Source: CAZILN01 sp964540005 (GTDB lineage: Bacteria > Bacteroidota > Bacteroidia > Bacteroidales > SM23-62). From it: a DNA stretch of 7,281 nucleotides. Both the position numbers and the translations under genes were made by a program. The notes below the pieces were generated by a model that saw nothing but the letters and a program-made list of their open reading frames with translations, had not been told where the DNA came from and made no database searches. The stretch spans positions 1 through 7,281 of the forward strand of contig CAZILN010000035.1 in NCBI GenBank assembly GCA_964540005.1, written 5' to 3'. The stretch's first letter is position 1. Each line of letters starts with the position of its first letter. Shown in pieces: positions 1 through 6,334 of the stretch.

Positions 1-288
1 ATTGACGGTACTAAATACAAGACCCAAACCAATAAGAAATTTGAAAACCGGGTCAAATGGTCCCAGCCTGATCATCGAAAGATTTTTTCTGTCATACCGG
101 GAACCGTATTAAAGATCTTTGCCAGTGAAGGAGACACGGTCAGTGCCGGTGACAGCATGATCGTCCTGGAAGCCATGAAGATGAAGAACAAGATCCTCTT
201 TCAAAGGGATGGTATTGTAAAGAAAATCAGGGTGAAGGAGGGTGAGATAATCCCAAAGGGCCATCTTATGGTGGAACTGGAGGATTAG
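1..288 (+). CDS. Biotin carboxyl carrier protein, C-terminal part (5' end outside window)
   Basis: The open frame enters at base 1 and ends at TAG (286-288), giving 95 residues of the C-terminus. The end is a biotinyl/lipoyl-attachment domain (about residues 28-94 of the visible part). It has the classic biotinylation motif EAMKMKN, with the acceptor lysine at visible residue 60 (bases 178-180), and PGTV and GD turns before it. The stretch before the domain (KKFENR and nearby residues) resembles the short free-standing biotinyl proteins of Bacteroidota, which serve acyl-CoA carboxylases or decarboxylases (acetyl-, propionyl- or methylmalonyl-CoA type). In such enzymes the biotin carries carboxyl groups between the biotin carboxylase and carboxyltransferase subunits in the cytoplasm. 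Those partners would be expected upstream, outside the window. The exact substrate cannot be told from this domain. It could also be the tail of a longer fusion protein. Confidence 0.9.
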   Translation: MDGTKYKTQTNKKFENRVKWSQPDHRKIFSVIPGTVLKIFASEGDTVSAGDSMIVLEAMKMKNKILFQRDGIVKKIRVKEGEIIPKGHLMVELED

Positions 289-348
289 CACCCGATCGGA
301 TGAACCGATCCGATGAATCGATCCGATCGATCGATCCGATCGGGTGCT
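287..348. terminator. Bidirectional hairpin terminator built from a 13-bp tandem repeat
   Basis: A perfect 15-bp inverted repeat (287-301 paired with 334-348) lies between the stop codons of two convergent genes, TAG at 286-288 and the ispE stop at 350-352. The position fits a shared terminator for both strands. There is no clear T-run on either side, so classical intrinsic termination is inferred from position and stem strength only. The loop and arms are made of four 13-bp units (see the repeat entry). Confidence 0.6.
293..344. repeat. Four tandem 13-bp units rich in GATC
   Basis: Four head-to-tail units start at 293, 306, 319 and 332. All share the core CGATCNGAT, where N is C in the last three units and G in the first. 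The last four bases of the unit vary: GAAC, GAAT, CGAT, CGGG. The array holds seven GATC tetramers (294, 307, 320, 325, 329, 333, 338) within 48 bases. The core is nearly self-complementary, which is why the array also forms the hairpin described separately. Confidence 0.85.
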
Positions 349-349
349 G

Positions 350-1174
350 TCAGCTCAGTGTTCCCTGCCAGCTTTTGAACTTAAAAGATATTTCATCTGC
401 AACCACCTTTTCTCTGAAGAGTCCGTAGACTGCCGATCCACTGCCGGTTAGTGAAGCATAGAGGGCTCCCATATCATACAACCGTTCTTTTATCCGCCCG
501 ATCTCAGGATGGAGCTTAATTACCAGGGACTCAAACTGATTTACCAGTTCATATTTCCAGGATTCAACTCCCTGCTGTATTACTGATTCAATTGATATAC
601 CACTTCGGGGAGGTTCAAGATTTGAATATGCTTCCCCTGTTTTTATCCTGATACCGGGGAAAACGATCAGGATATGCAATCCCTTAAGTACCGGATCAAA
701 TGGAGTGATAAATTCACCCCGTCCTGATACCAGTGAGGGCTTGTTTTTAATGAAAAAGGGACAGTCGGAGCCAAGTTGAAGGGCATACTCCCCGAGCTGA
801 TCCTCTGTAAGTCCAAGTGAAAAATATTCATTTAAGGCTTTAAGCATGAATATTCCGTCAGAAGATCCTCCGCCCAGTCCGGATCCGACAGGTATATTCT
901 TATACAGGCTCATCCGGATGCCGGGCAGCTTAAAATCCTTTTTCAACAGATTATATGCCTTGATACAGAGGTTGTCAGACTCATCATCCAGGGGAAACCC
1001 GAAGCAGGTGCAGATTTCTTTTTCATCAGAAACACCGGTATCAGCCGCGATAAATTCCACCACATCGGATAAAGGGACAGGATAGAACAGGCTTTGAATA
1101 TTATGGAAACCGTCGCTGCGTTTATCCAGGATGGATAAACCAAGGTTGATCTTTGCGTTGGGAAAGAAGATCAT
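350..1174 (-). CDS. ispE: 4-diphosphocytidyl-2-C-methyl-D-erythritol kinase
   Basis: This cytoplasmic GHMP-family kinase phosphorylates the 2-hydroxyl of CDP-methylerythritol with ATP, a middle step of the non-mevalonate (MEP) route to isoprenoid precursors. The 274-residue length is normal for the family. Visible motifs, in order: AKINLGL at 7-13, with Lys8 and Asn10 in the substrate site; DGFH with His24; the glycine-rich ATP loop PVGSGLGGGSSDG at 95-107; LGSDCPFF at 134-141, whose Asp137 matches the catalytic aspartate; and the C-terminal GHMP motif LTGSGSAVYGLF at 242-253. All key residues are present. The ATG start (1172-1174) sits directly before the NAKINLGL strand, as in homologues. 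I see no strong Shine-Dalgarno sequence. The gene diverges from dnaB and converges on the biotinyl protein gene. Confidence 0.96.
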   Translation of the reverse strand: MIFFPNAKINLGLSILDKRSDGFHNIQSLFYPVPLSDVVEFIAADTGVSDEKEICTCFGFPLDDESDNLCIKAYNLLKKDFKLPGIRMSLYKNIPVGSGLGGGSSDGIFMLKALNEYFSLGLTEDQLGEYALQLGSDCPFFIKNKPSLVSGRGEFITPFDPVLKGLHILIVFPGIRIKTGEAYSNLEPPRSGISIESVIQQGVESWKYELVNQFESLVIKLHPEIGRIKERLYDMGALYASLTGSGSAVYGLFREKVVADEISFKFKSWQGTLS

Positions 1175-1413
1175 GGGAAGATTTTGTTAACAGGTAATTG
1201 TTAGTTAATGAATCATATTAAATTACAGAAATCTAATGAACAAAGCTATTTATAATTTTAATACCGGACCCCGGGTAGCCCACTTTTGAGTTATCAACAG
1301 TCTTTGTTAGTATCGATTCCCCCCGGGAAGGTATGATGTCTTTATTTGCGGGATTCGATTACTTAACTTTGCACTTCAATCCGGCACTTAAGATTATTCA
1401 AATTTAGGATTCA
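1175..1413. other. Divergent ispE-dnaB spacer
   Basis: This 239-bp region between two divergent start codons is AT-rich, apart from two islands reading CCCCGGG (1269-1275) and CCCCCCGGG (1319-1327). It must hold promoters for both genes. A candidate dnaB promoter is listed separately. On the ispE side I found no convincing TTTG/TAnnTTTG pair. A DnaA-box-like nonamer, TTATCAACA (1291-1299), differs from TTATCCACA at one base, but it is single and probably chance. No open reading frame or RNA gene was recognised. Confidence 0.6.
1341..1371 (+). promoter_or_regulatory. Candidate Bacteroidota-type dnaB promoter
   Basis: TAACTTTG at 1364-1371 fits the Bacteroidota -7 consensus TAnnTTTG exactly. 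TTTA at 1341-1344, 19 bases upstream, is an imperfect -33 element (consensus TTTG). Transcription would begin around 1376-1380, giving a leader of about 35 nt. AGGA at 1406-1409 may act as a weak ribosome-binding site, 4 bases before the ATG. Confidence 0.45.
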
Positions 1414-2916
1414 ATGGCACTAAAACAAAACCCCCAAATCAGGCCTAAACTGGAAGATCAATCCATAGATTTCGGCCGCATTCCCCCACAGGCGATTGAC
1501 CTGGAAGAGGCGGTACTGGGAGCCCTCATGCTGGAAAAGAATGCAATTCTGGATGTGCTGGATATTTTGAAACCGGAGAGTTTTTACAAAGAGGAGCATT
1601 TTAAAATTTACAGGGCCATTGTTAATCTATCTATGGCTGAGAAAGCCATAGATTTGCTGACTGTTACGGAAGAACTGAAAAAGGGCAAGGAGATTGAAGA
1701 AGTTGGCGGGCCGCTCTACCTGGCACAGCTGGCAGGGAAAGTAGCTTCAGCGGCTCACCTGGAGTTTCATGCCAGGATTATACAGCAGAAATATATTCAG
1801 CGCGAATTGATCAGGGTTTCTTCAACCATCCAGAGAAAGGCATTTGATGACAGTATTGATGTGGACGATCTGCTTGATGAAGCCGAGCGTGACCTGTTTG
1901 AGATAGCGGAAGGGAATATCAAAACCGAGACGGCCAAACTGAATGTACTGATAAAGGAAGCCATAACGCAGATTGAGGAAGCCAGTAAAAGGGAAGATCA
2001 TCTCAGTGGTGTGCCTTCAGGATTCACCAGGCTTGACAGGATAACTTCGGGCTGGCAGAAATCCGACCTGGTGATTATCGCTGCCAGGCCCTCCATGGGA
2101 AAAACTGCTTTTGTGCTGACAATGGCCCGTAATATTGCAGTGGATCACAAACGGCCGGTTGCGTTTTTTTCCCTTGAGATGTCATCCATACAGCTGGTCA
2201 ACCGTATGATAGTAAGTGAAACCGAACTGCCATCAAACAGGATCCGCAATGGCCGCCTGGAAGAATACCAGTGGAAACAGCTGGATGTCCAGATTAAAAA
2301 CCTGGTTGATGCACCTGTGTTCATTGACGATACCCCGGCTATTTCCATATTTGAGCTCAGGGCCAAATGCCGCAGGCTTAAGGTCCAGCATGATATACAG
2401 CTGATAGTGGTTGACTACCTCCAGCTTATGACAGGCAGCAGTGATTCCCGTGGCAGCAGGGAGCAGGAGGTAAGCACCATATCAAGGGCACTGAAATCCA
2501 TTGCCAAGGAACTGAATACCCCGGTCATTGCATTGTCCCAGTTGAACCGCTCGGTTGAACTCCGCACGGGTAATAAGCGTCCGCAGCTCTCCGACCTTCG
2601 CGAATCAGGGGCCATTGAACAGGATGCAGACCTGGTGATTTTCATTCATCGTCCGGATAAATACGGTCTTGATGAGGACACCGAAGGAAATTCGCTTATA
2701 GGGATAGCAGAGATCATCGTGGCCAAGCACAGGAACGGTCCGGTAGGACAGGTGCAGCTCAAATTCAAGGATGAATTTGCCAAGTTTGTAGAGCTTGATG
2801 CAGATGAACCCCTTGCCCTGGCAGATTCAGGTGCCGTTACTTTTAATTCTAAAATGAATGATGAAGATCACGCGTTCAGAAGGAATGACGACGCAGTGGA
2901 AGAAAGCCCTTTCTAG
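1414..2916 (+). CDS. dnaB: Replicative DNA helicase DnaB
   Basis: This is the hexameric ATP-dependent 5'-3' helicase that unwinds DNA at the fork and contacts DnaG primase. The 500 residues cover the full family layout. The N-terminal helical domain (about 22-125) opens with PPQAIDLEEAVLGALM. A linker helix (about 170-200) follows, then the RecA-like motor (about 200-470). The motor shows the Walker A loop ARPSMGKT (Lys230, Thr231), Walker B LIVVDYLQLM (Asp334), a DNA-binding and sensor stretch (SQLNRSVE, then LRESGAIEQDAD at 395-406), and KHRNGP with Lys438 and Arg440, matching the lysine/arginine finger pair known from Geobacillus DnaB. The last 30 residues are acidic and unstructured-looking. 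No intein interrupts the motor, although inteins are common at these motifs in other DnaB proteins. The gene diverges from ispE and ends 29 bp from the convergent phosphatase gene. Confidence 0.97.
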   Translation: MALKQNPQIRPKLEDQSIDFGRIPPQAIDLEEAVLGALMLEKNAILDVLDILKPESFYKEEHFKIYRAIVNLSMAEKAIDLLTVTEELKKGKEIEEVGGPLYLAQLAGKVASAAHLEFHARIIQQKYIQRELIRVSSTIQRKAFDDSIDVDDLLDEAERDLFEIAEGNIKTETAKLNVLIKEAITQIEEASKREDHLSGVPSGFTRLDRITSGWQKSDLVIIAARPSMGKTAFVLTMARNIAVDHKRPVAFFSLEMSSIQLVNRMIVSETELPSNRIRNGRLEEYQWKQLDVQIKNLVDAPVFIDDTPAISIFELRAKCRRLKVQHDIQLIVVDYLQLMTGSSDSRGSREQEVSTISRALKSIAKELNTPVIALSQLNRSVELRTGNKRPQLSDLRESGAIEQDADLVIFIHRPDKYGLDEDTEGNSLIGIAEIIVAKHRNGPVGQVQLKFKDEFAKFVELDADEPLALADSGAVTFNSKMNDEDHAFRRNDDAVEESPF

Positions 2917-2945
2917 AACATCAGGATCCTTTACATAACATCCGT

Positions 2946-3638
2946 TTACAGAATATCCTTCAGCTCCGAAAGGGATGAAATCTCGTAGGTGACTGTTTCC
3001 CGGTGAGGAATGTTTTCCGGGTTGAAAAATACCTGGTCGATTCCTGAATTCCTGGCCCCGAGAATATCCACAACAAGGTCATCACCGATCATAAGGCATT
3101 CACTGCTGCTTGTCCCAATCAGTTGTAAAGCATACTGAAAGATCTCTCTGGCAGGCTTATGGTGACCAACTGTTTCCGAAGTGATCAGGGTATCGAAGTA
3201 AGGCTTGATACCCGAATTACTGATCTTGGTGGTCTGGGTGGAGTGGAATCCGTTCGTAAGGATATGCATGCAGTAGCGTCCCGAAAGGTAATCCAGAATT
3301 TCGAGTGCATGCGGTACCAGCAGGGTTTTAGCCGGACTGATCCTCAGGTAATCATTACCTATCCTGTCGGCCAGTTCCCTGTCGGTAATGCCGATCTTCT
3401 TGAGGGTGAGATAAAAGCGGTGAGATCTGAGATCTTCCTTGCTGATCTTTCCCTTGCGGTAATCGTCCCATAACAGTATATTGATCCCGTGGTATATTTC
3501 AACAAATTCCTCAAAACTGTCTATGATCTTGTTAAGATTATGTTGATGCAGTACTTCTGTGAGGGCCTGTGCAGAATTCCTGTCAAAGTCCCACAGGGTA
3601 CGATCCAGATCAAAAAATATATGTTTGTAGATATTCAT
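2946..3638 (-). CDS. YjjG/YfnB-family HAD hydrolase (probable nucleoside monophosphatase)
   Basis: This 230-residue haloacid-dehalogenase phosphatase has all four motifs. Motif I is FFDLDRTLWDFD, with nucleophile Asp10 and general acid Asp12. Motif II is ILTNGF with Thr128. Motif III is Lys161 in GHHKP. Motif IV is MIGDDLVVDILGA, with Asp186, Asp187 and Asp191 for Mg2+. A helical cap domain lies between motifs I and II (about 20-100), as in the C1-cap subfamily. The DLDxTLWDFD signature and the length fit the YjjG/YfnB group. E. coli YjjG is a 5'-nucleotidase that removes non-canonical pyrimidine nucleotides. The substrate here is inferred from family only and could be another small phosphate ester. 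There is no signal peptide, so it should be cytoplasmic. It is transcribed alone, divergent from rmuC. No terminator hairpin is evident in the 29-bp gap to dnaB. Confidence 0.88.
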   Translation of the reverse strand: MNIYKHIFFDLDRTLWDFDRNSAQALTEVLHQHNLNKIIDSFEEFVEIYHGINILLWDDYRKGKISKEDLRSHRFYLTLKKIGITDRELADRIGNDYLRISPAKTLLVPHALEILDYLSGRYCMHILTNGFHSTQTTKISNSGIKPYFDTLITSETVGHHKPAREIFQYALQLIGTSSSECLMIGDDLVVDILGARNSGIDQVFFNPENIPHRETVTYEISSLSELKDIL

Positions 3639-3663
3639 GGGAGCGTTATAAATTCCTCTATAA

Positions 3664-3695
3664 AAAGAGTATTTTTACTTTTTTTAAAAGGCAAA
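3664..3695 (-). promoter_or_regulatory. Candidate promoter of the HAD hydrolase gene
   Basis: Read on the minus strand, TTTG (3695-3692) is followed after 20 bases by TACTCTTT (3671-3664). This matches the -7 consensus TAnnTTTG at four of its six fixed positions. Transcription would start around 3658, leaving a short leader before the ATG at 3636-3638. Confidence 0.35.
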
Positions 3696-3703
3696 TCTAA
3701 GCA

Positions 3704-5002
3704 TTGAAGGTGGAATTATTGTATGTATTCATAGGGATAGTTTTCGGAGGAGGAATAGCTTTCACTATCTCCCGTGTCCGTAACACCGGCCGGGGTTTAC
3801 TGCTGGGAAGGGAACTGGAGATCATAAAGGAAGATAAGGTAAGACTTGAGAATGACATCAGGCAGAAAGACGAATCCCTGATGGAACTGAACCGTAAGCT
3901 GGCCGAAATATCAGCTGACTATAAAAATCTGTCTGAGCGGCATGATGCTGAGAAAGCAGAGCTTGAAAAGATCCAGCAAAAATTTCAGGATGCTTTTAAA
4001 AACCTGGCCAATGAGATCCTCGAGGAAAAATCAAAAAAGTTTACCCAGCTGAATAAGGATAAGCTGGAAGAGATACTTCATCCGCTGAGGGAGAATATCA
4101 GGAGCTTTGAGAAAAAAGTCGATGATACATATATAAAAGAATCGAAAGAACGTTTTGCCTTGGATAAGGAGGTTAAAAGACTTGCCGAACTCAATAAAAA
4201 GATCAGCGAGGATGCCAATAGACTTACAGAGGCACTGAAAGGCGAATCCAAGACCCAGGGTAACTGGGGAGAGATGATACTGGAAAGCATACTGGAAAAA
4301 TCGGGACTGGAGAAGGACAGGGAATACTTCACCCAGGAATCTCTGAAAACCGATGACGGTAGGAGGCTGCAGCCCGATGTAATTGTCAGGATACCTGAAA
4401 ACCGGAATGTTATTATTGATGCAAAGGTATCCTTAACAGCCTATGAAAGGTTCATCAGTGCCGGGAATGAAGAAGAACAGGAAACAGCCAGGCGTAACCA
4501 TATCAACTCAGTTAAAAACCATATTCAGGAACTCAGCAGCAAGAACTACCAGGATATTTACTCCCTTGGGAGTCTTGATTTTGTTATGATGTTCATGCCA
4601 GTGGAGCCTGCTTATATGCTGGCAGTACAGATTGACCGGGACATATGGAATTATGCTTATGAAAGGCGGATACTGCTGGTCAGTCCGACCAACCTGCTTG
4701 TCTCTCTGAAAATGATTGCCAGCCTGTGGAGGCAGGAATACCAGACCAGGAATGTACTGGAGATTGCAAAGCAGAGCGGGGACCTGCTTGATAAGTTCTA
4801 TTCGCTGCTTAATGATCTGACCGATCTGGGATCGAGGCTGAAATCAGCCCAGAAAAGCTATGATGATACGCTGAATAAACTTTCTGAAGGGAAGGGAAAC
4901 CTGATTCGGAGGTCTGAGAAGATAAAGGAGCTGGGAGCCCGCACAAAAAAATCACTTCCTGATCAGTTTTCCGGAAGTCTTGGTGATGAAACGGAAAGCT
5001 GA
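3704..5002 (+). CDS. rmuC: DNA recombination protein RmuC
   Basis: RmuC-family proteins are membrane-anchored nuclease-like proteins. In E. coli, loss of RmuC raises inversion between short inverted repeats, so the family is thought to limit aberrant recombination; its biochemistry is poorly defined. The 432 residues show the expected order: one N-terminal membrane segment (about 4-22), a long charged coiled coil (about 35-175), then the RmuC domain (about 180-385). That domain contains GNWGE (Glu190), LQPDVIV (Asp225) and VIIDAKVSL (Asp239, Lys241), which matches a PD-(D/E)xK-type nuclease core. A short basic tail follows. An in-frame stop at 3698-3700 rules out an earlier start. The first usable codon is TTG at 3704, with AAAAGG 12 bases upstream; GTG at 3710 is an alternative. 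The first ATG is near residue 60 and would remove the membrane anchor. Confidence 0.93.
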   Translation: MKVELLYVFIGIVFGGGIAFTISRVRNTGRGLLLGRELEIIKEDKVRLENDIRQKDESLMELNRKLAEISADYKNLSERHDAEKAELEKIQQKFQDAFKNLANEILEEKSKKFTQLNKDKLEEILHPLRENIRSFEKKVDDTYIKESKERFALDKEVKRLAELNKKISEDANRLTEALKGESKTQGNWGEMILESILEKSGLEKDREYFTQESLKTDDGRRLQPDVIVRIPENRNVIIDAKVSLTAYERFISAGNEEEQETARRNHINSVKNHIQELSSKNYQDIYSLGSLDFVMMFMPVEPAYMLAVQIDRDIWNYAYERRILLVSPTNLLVSLKMIASLWRQEYQTRNVLEIAKQSGDLLDKFYSLLNDLTDLGSRLKSAQKSYDDTLNKLSEGKGNLIRRSEKIKELGARTKKSLPDQFSGSLGDETES

Positions 5003-5057
5003 ATCCCTGCGAGCTCATCACCTGCTGCCATGCGACGGGGAGCTTCAATGCAGGGAT
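5003..5057. terminator. Inverted repeat between convergent genes, probable bidirectional terminator
   Basis: ATCCCTGC (5003-5010) pairs perfectly with GCAGGGAT (5050-5057). An inner stem, AGCTC (5012-5016) with GAGCT (5040-5044), extends it across an asymmetric bulge. The structure fills the space between the rmuC stop (5000-5002) and the stop of the minus-strand secreted-protein gene (5063-5065). It lacks a flanking T-run, so a terminator or 3'-end stabilising role is inferred from its position. Confidence 0.4.
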
Positions 5058-5062
5058 GCGTG

Positions 5063-5497
5063 TTAGTTCCGGGGGTCCGTAATCAGCATCCAGGCTTCCA
5101 GAATGATATCTTCTTCTCTATCTTCCCTGAGACAATCCCTGTAAAGTTTGGTTTTGGTAACAGCCGGTGCTACCATCCAGTCTTCAACGACTATCTCCTG
5201 TTCGATTGTTTCAATCCGGACATTAAAGTTTGTGAGTGCATTTAATTCATTGCTCCGGTTTCCTGTATCAAGCATCCAGTCTTCGAGCTCCAGCTCGTTC
5301 TCATAATAAAGGTTTGAGCTGTTGCTGAAAGATTCTGCACTCAGTATGATCTCGAAACGTGATTCGTCATCAACCCGGGCCAGTATTGGTTCGAAATCTG
5401 AAATTATGAATGAATCCTGGGCATTAAGTGATATAATTGGGATGATAAGAAGAAGAATTAAGGACAGAAAGAAGAACTGTCTTTGTTTGTTTTTCAT
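5063..5497 (-). CDS. Small secreted protein with Trp-Met repeats, function unknown
   Basis: I do not recognise a characterised family for this 144-residue protein. It starts with a clear Sec signal peptide: basic MKNKQR, a hydrophobic core at about 8-24, and likely cleavage after LNA (residue 26) before QDS. No cysteine follows the cleavage site, so it is not a lipoprotein, and an exported periplasmic location is most likely. The mature part is acidic and carries three copies of an element ending in Trp-Met: LELEDWMLD (Trp74), IVVEDWMVA (Trp107) and IILEAWMLI (Trp136), spaced 33 and 29 residues apart. A fourth, degenerate copy may be EIILSAESF near residues 49-57. The pattern is beta-strand-like with an acidic residue before Trp. 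The upstream neighbour on the same strand is rsmI, 159 bp away, so it may have its own promoter. Signal peptide, codon use and repeats support a real gene. Confidence 0.75.
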   Translation of the reverse strand: MKNKQRQFFFLSLILLLIIPIISLNAQDSFIISDFEPILARVDDESRFEIILSAESFSNSSNLYYENELELEDWMLDTGNRSNELNALTNFNVRIETIEQEIVVEDWMVAPAVTKTKLYRDCLREDREEDIILEAWMLITDPRN

Positions 5498-5520
5498 TAT
5501 TTCTACTCTTTTCTACTCGG

Positions 5521-5652
5521 TATAAAGTATTCATTAATTATGCCAAAGGATGCAAGTGGCTGACCGATAAATCATTGTTCTATAAATTGAAGAGTGAGCA
5601 GTACCGGGAAGTGACCGCTGGCGTAACAGAAGTGTACGGAAACGGACAGTAA
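5521..5652 (+). pseudogene. Possible 3' remnant of an unrecognised gene
   Basis: The plus strand holds an open frame with ordinary-looking codon use from about 5521 to the stop TAA at 5650-5652. It reads through WLTDKSLFYKLKSEQYREV and ends in TEVYGNGQ. It has no ATG, GTG or TTG near its beginning. Its upstream extension runs into the antisense of the secreted-protein gene, so it cannot be a normal gene as it stands. A truncated C-terminus left after a rearrangement is one reading; chance is the other. No family was recognised. Confidence 0.2.
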
Positions 5653-5656
5653 GTGA

Positions 5657-6334
5657 TTATTTAGCGCTGAATCCTTCTATAACCAGGACGATTTCTCCTT
5701 TTACCCGGGTGTCAGATAGTTTCATCCTGAGTTCTTCCAGGCTGCCATGGAGGATCTCTTCATATAATTTGGTGAGTTCGCGGGATATAGATGCCTGCCT
5801 GTCCGGGCCAAAGTATGCGGATAATTGTTCCAGGGTTTTTACTATGCGCATGGGAGATTCGTACAGTATTATGGTCCGGGGCTCTTCAGCCAGTTCTTTT
5901 ATACGGGTGACCCGCCCCTTTTTATGGGGAAGGAAGCCTTCAAAACAAAAACGTTCGGTACTGAAACCTGATTGCACCAGGGCCGGTATCAGTGCGGTGG
6001 CGCCGGGAAGGCATTCCACCGGTATCCCGTTATCAATGCAGGCCCTCACAAGCATTTGTCCGGGATCAGATATGGCAGGCGTACCCGCATCCGAGACCAG
6101 GGCAATAACTTCCCCTGTTTTTAAGCGTTCCACGAGCTGGTCAAGGAACCTGTATTCATTGAATTTGTGATGGGATAGTATCTTTTTACTGATCTGGTAC
6201 TTCGAGAGCAGTATCTTTGTCTTACGTGTGTCTTCTGCCAGTATCAGGTCAGCAGATTTAAGCAGGGAGATGGCCCTCAGGGTAATGTCCTCAAGGTTGC
6301 CTATGGGCGTAGGGATGAGGATCAATTTAGCCAT
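5657..6334 (-). CDS. rsmI: 16S rRNA (cytidine-1402-2'-O)-methyltransferase
   Basis: RsmI uses S-adenosylmethionine to methylate the ribose of C1402 in 16S rRNA, in the decoding centre. From the ATG at 6332-6334 the protein has 225 residues. Visible motifs are LILIPTPIGNLEDITLRA at 4-21, ILAEDTRKTK at 31-40, SHHKFNE at 54-60, VSDAGTPAISDPG at 80-92, LPGATALIPAL at 109-119, FEGFLPHKKGR at 131-141, YESPMRI at 158-164 and SRELTKLYEE at 184-193. It ends with KGEIVLVIEG, which closes the tetrapyrrole-methylase-type fold. The C-terminal extension seen in the roughly 286-residue E. coli enzyme is missing. A TTG nine bases upstream could also start the frame, but the ATG fits the family N-terminus better. 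The start overlaps the end of the upstream gene by 8 bases, which suggests translational coupling in one operon. Confidence 0.95.
   Translation of the reverse strand: MAKLILIPTPIGNLEDITLRAISLLKSADLILAEDTRKTKILLSKYQISKKILSHHKFNEYRFLDQLVERLKTGEVIALVSDAGTPAISDPGQMLVRACIDNGIPVECLPGATALIPALVQSGFSTERFCFEGFLPHKKGRVTRIKELAEEPRTIILYESPMRIVKTLEQLSAYFGPDRQASISRELTKLYEEILHGSLEELRMKLSDTRVKGEIVLVIEGFSAK

Noticed and set aside
846..1085. Plus-strand open frame of 79 codons inside ispE.
   Set aside because: It is antisense to the conserved ispE motifs and has no recognisable family or promoter.
1291..1299. DnaA-box-like TTATCAACA upstream of dnaB, suggesting an origin.
   Set aside because: It is a single copy with one mismatch to TTATCCACA. 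There is no box cluster, no AT-rich unwinding repeat and no dnaA or dnaN nearby.
1269..1327. Two CCCCGGG islands in an AT-rich spacer as arms of a regulatory hairpin.
   Set aside because: The shared core is only 7 bases, each copy is self-palindromic, and the flanks do not pair.
2917..2945. Terminator between dnaB and the convergent phosphatase gene.
   Set aside because: Only the 8-bp palindrome AGGATCCT, with no loop, and a weak 4-bp pairing are present, with no T-run.
3159..3473. Plus-strand open frame of 104 codons inside the HAD hydrolase gene.
   Set aside because: The opposite strand carries all four HAD motifs in frame, and this frame has no recognisable domain.
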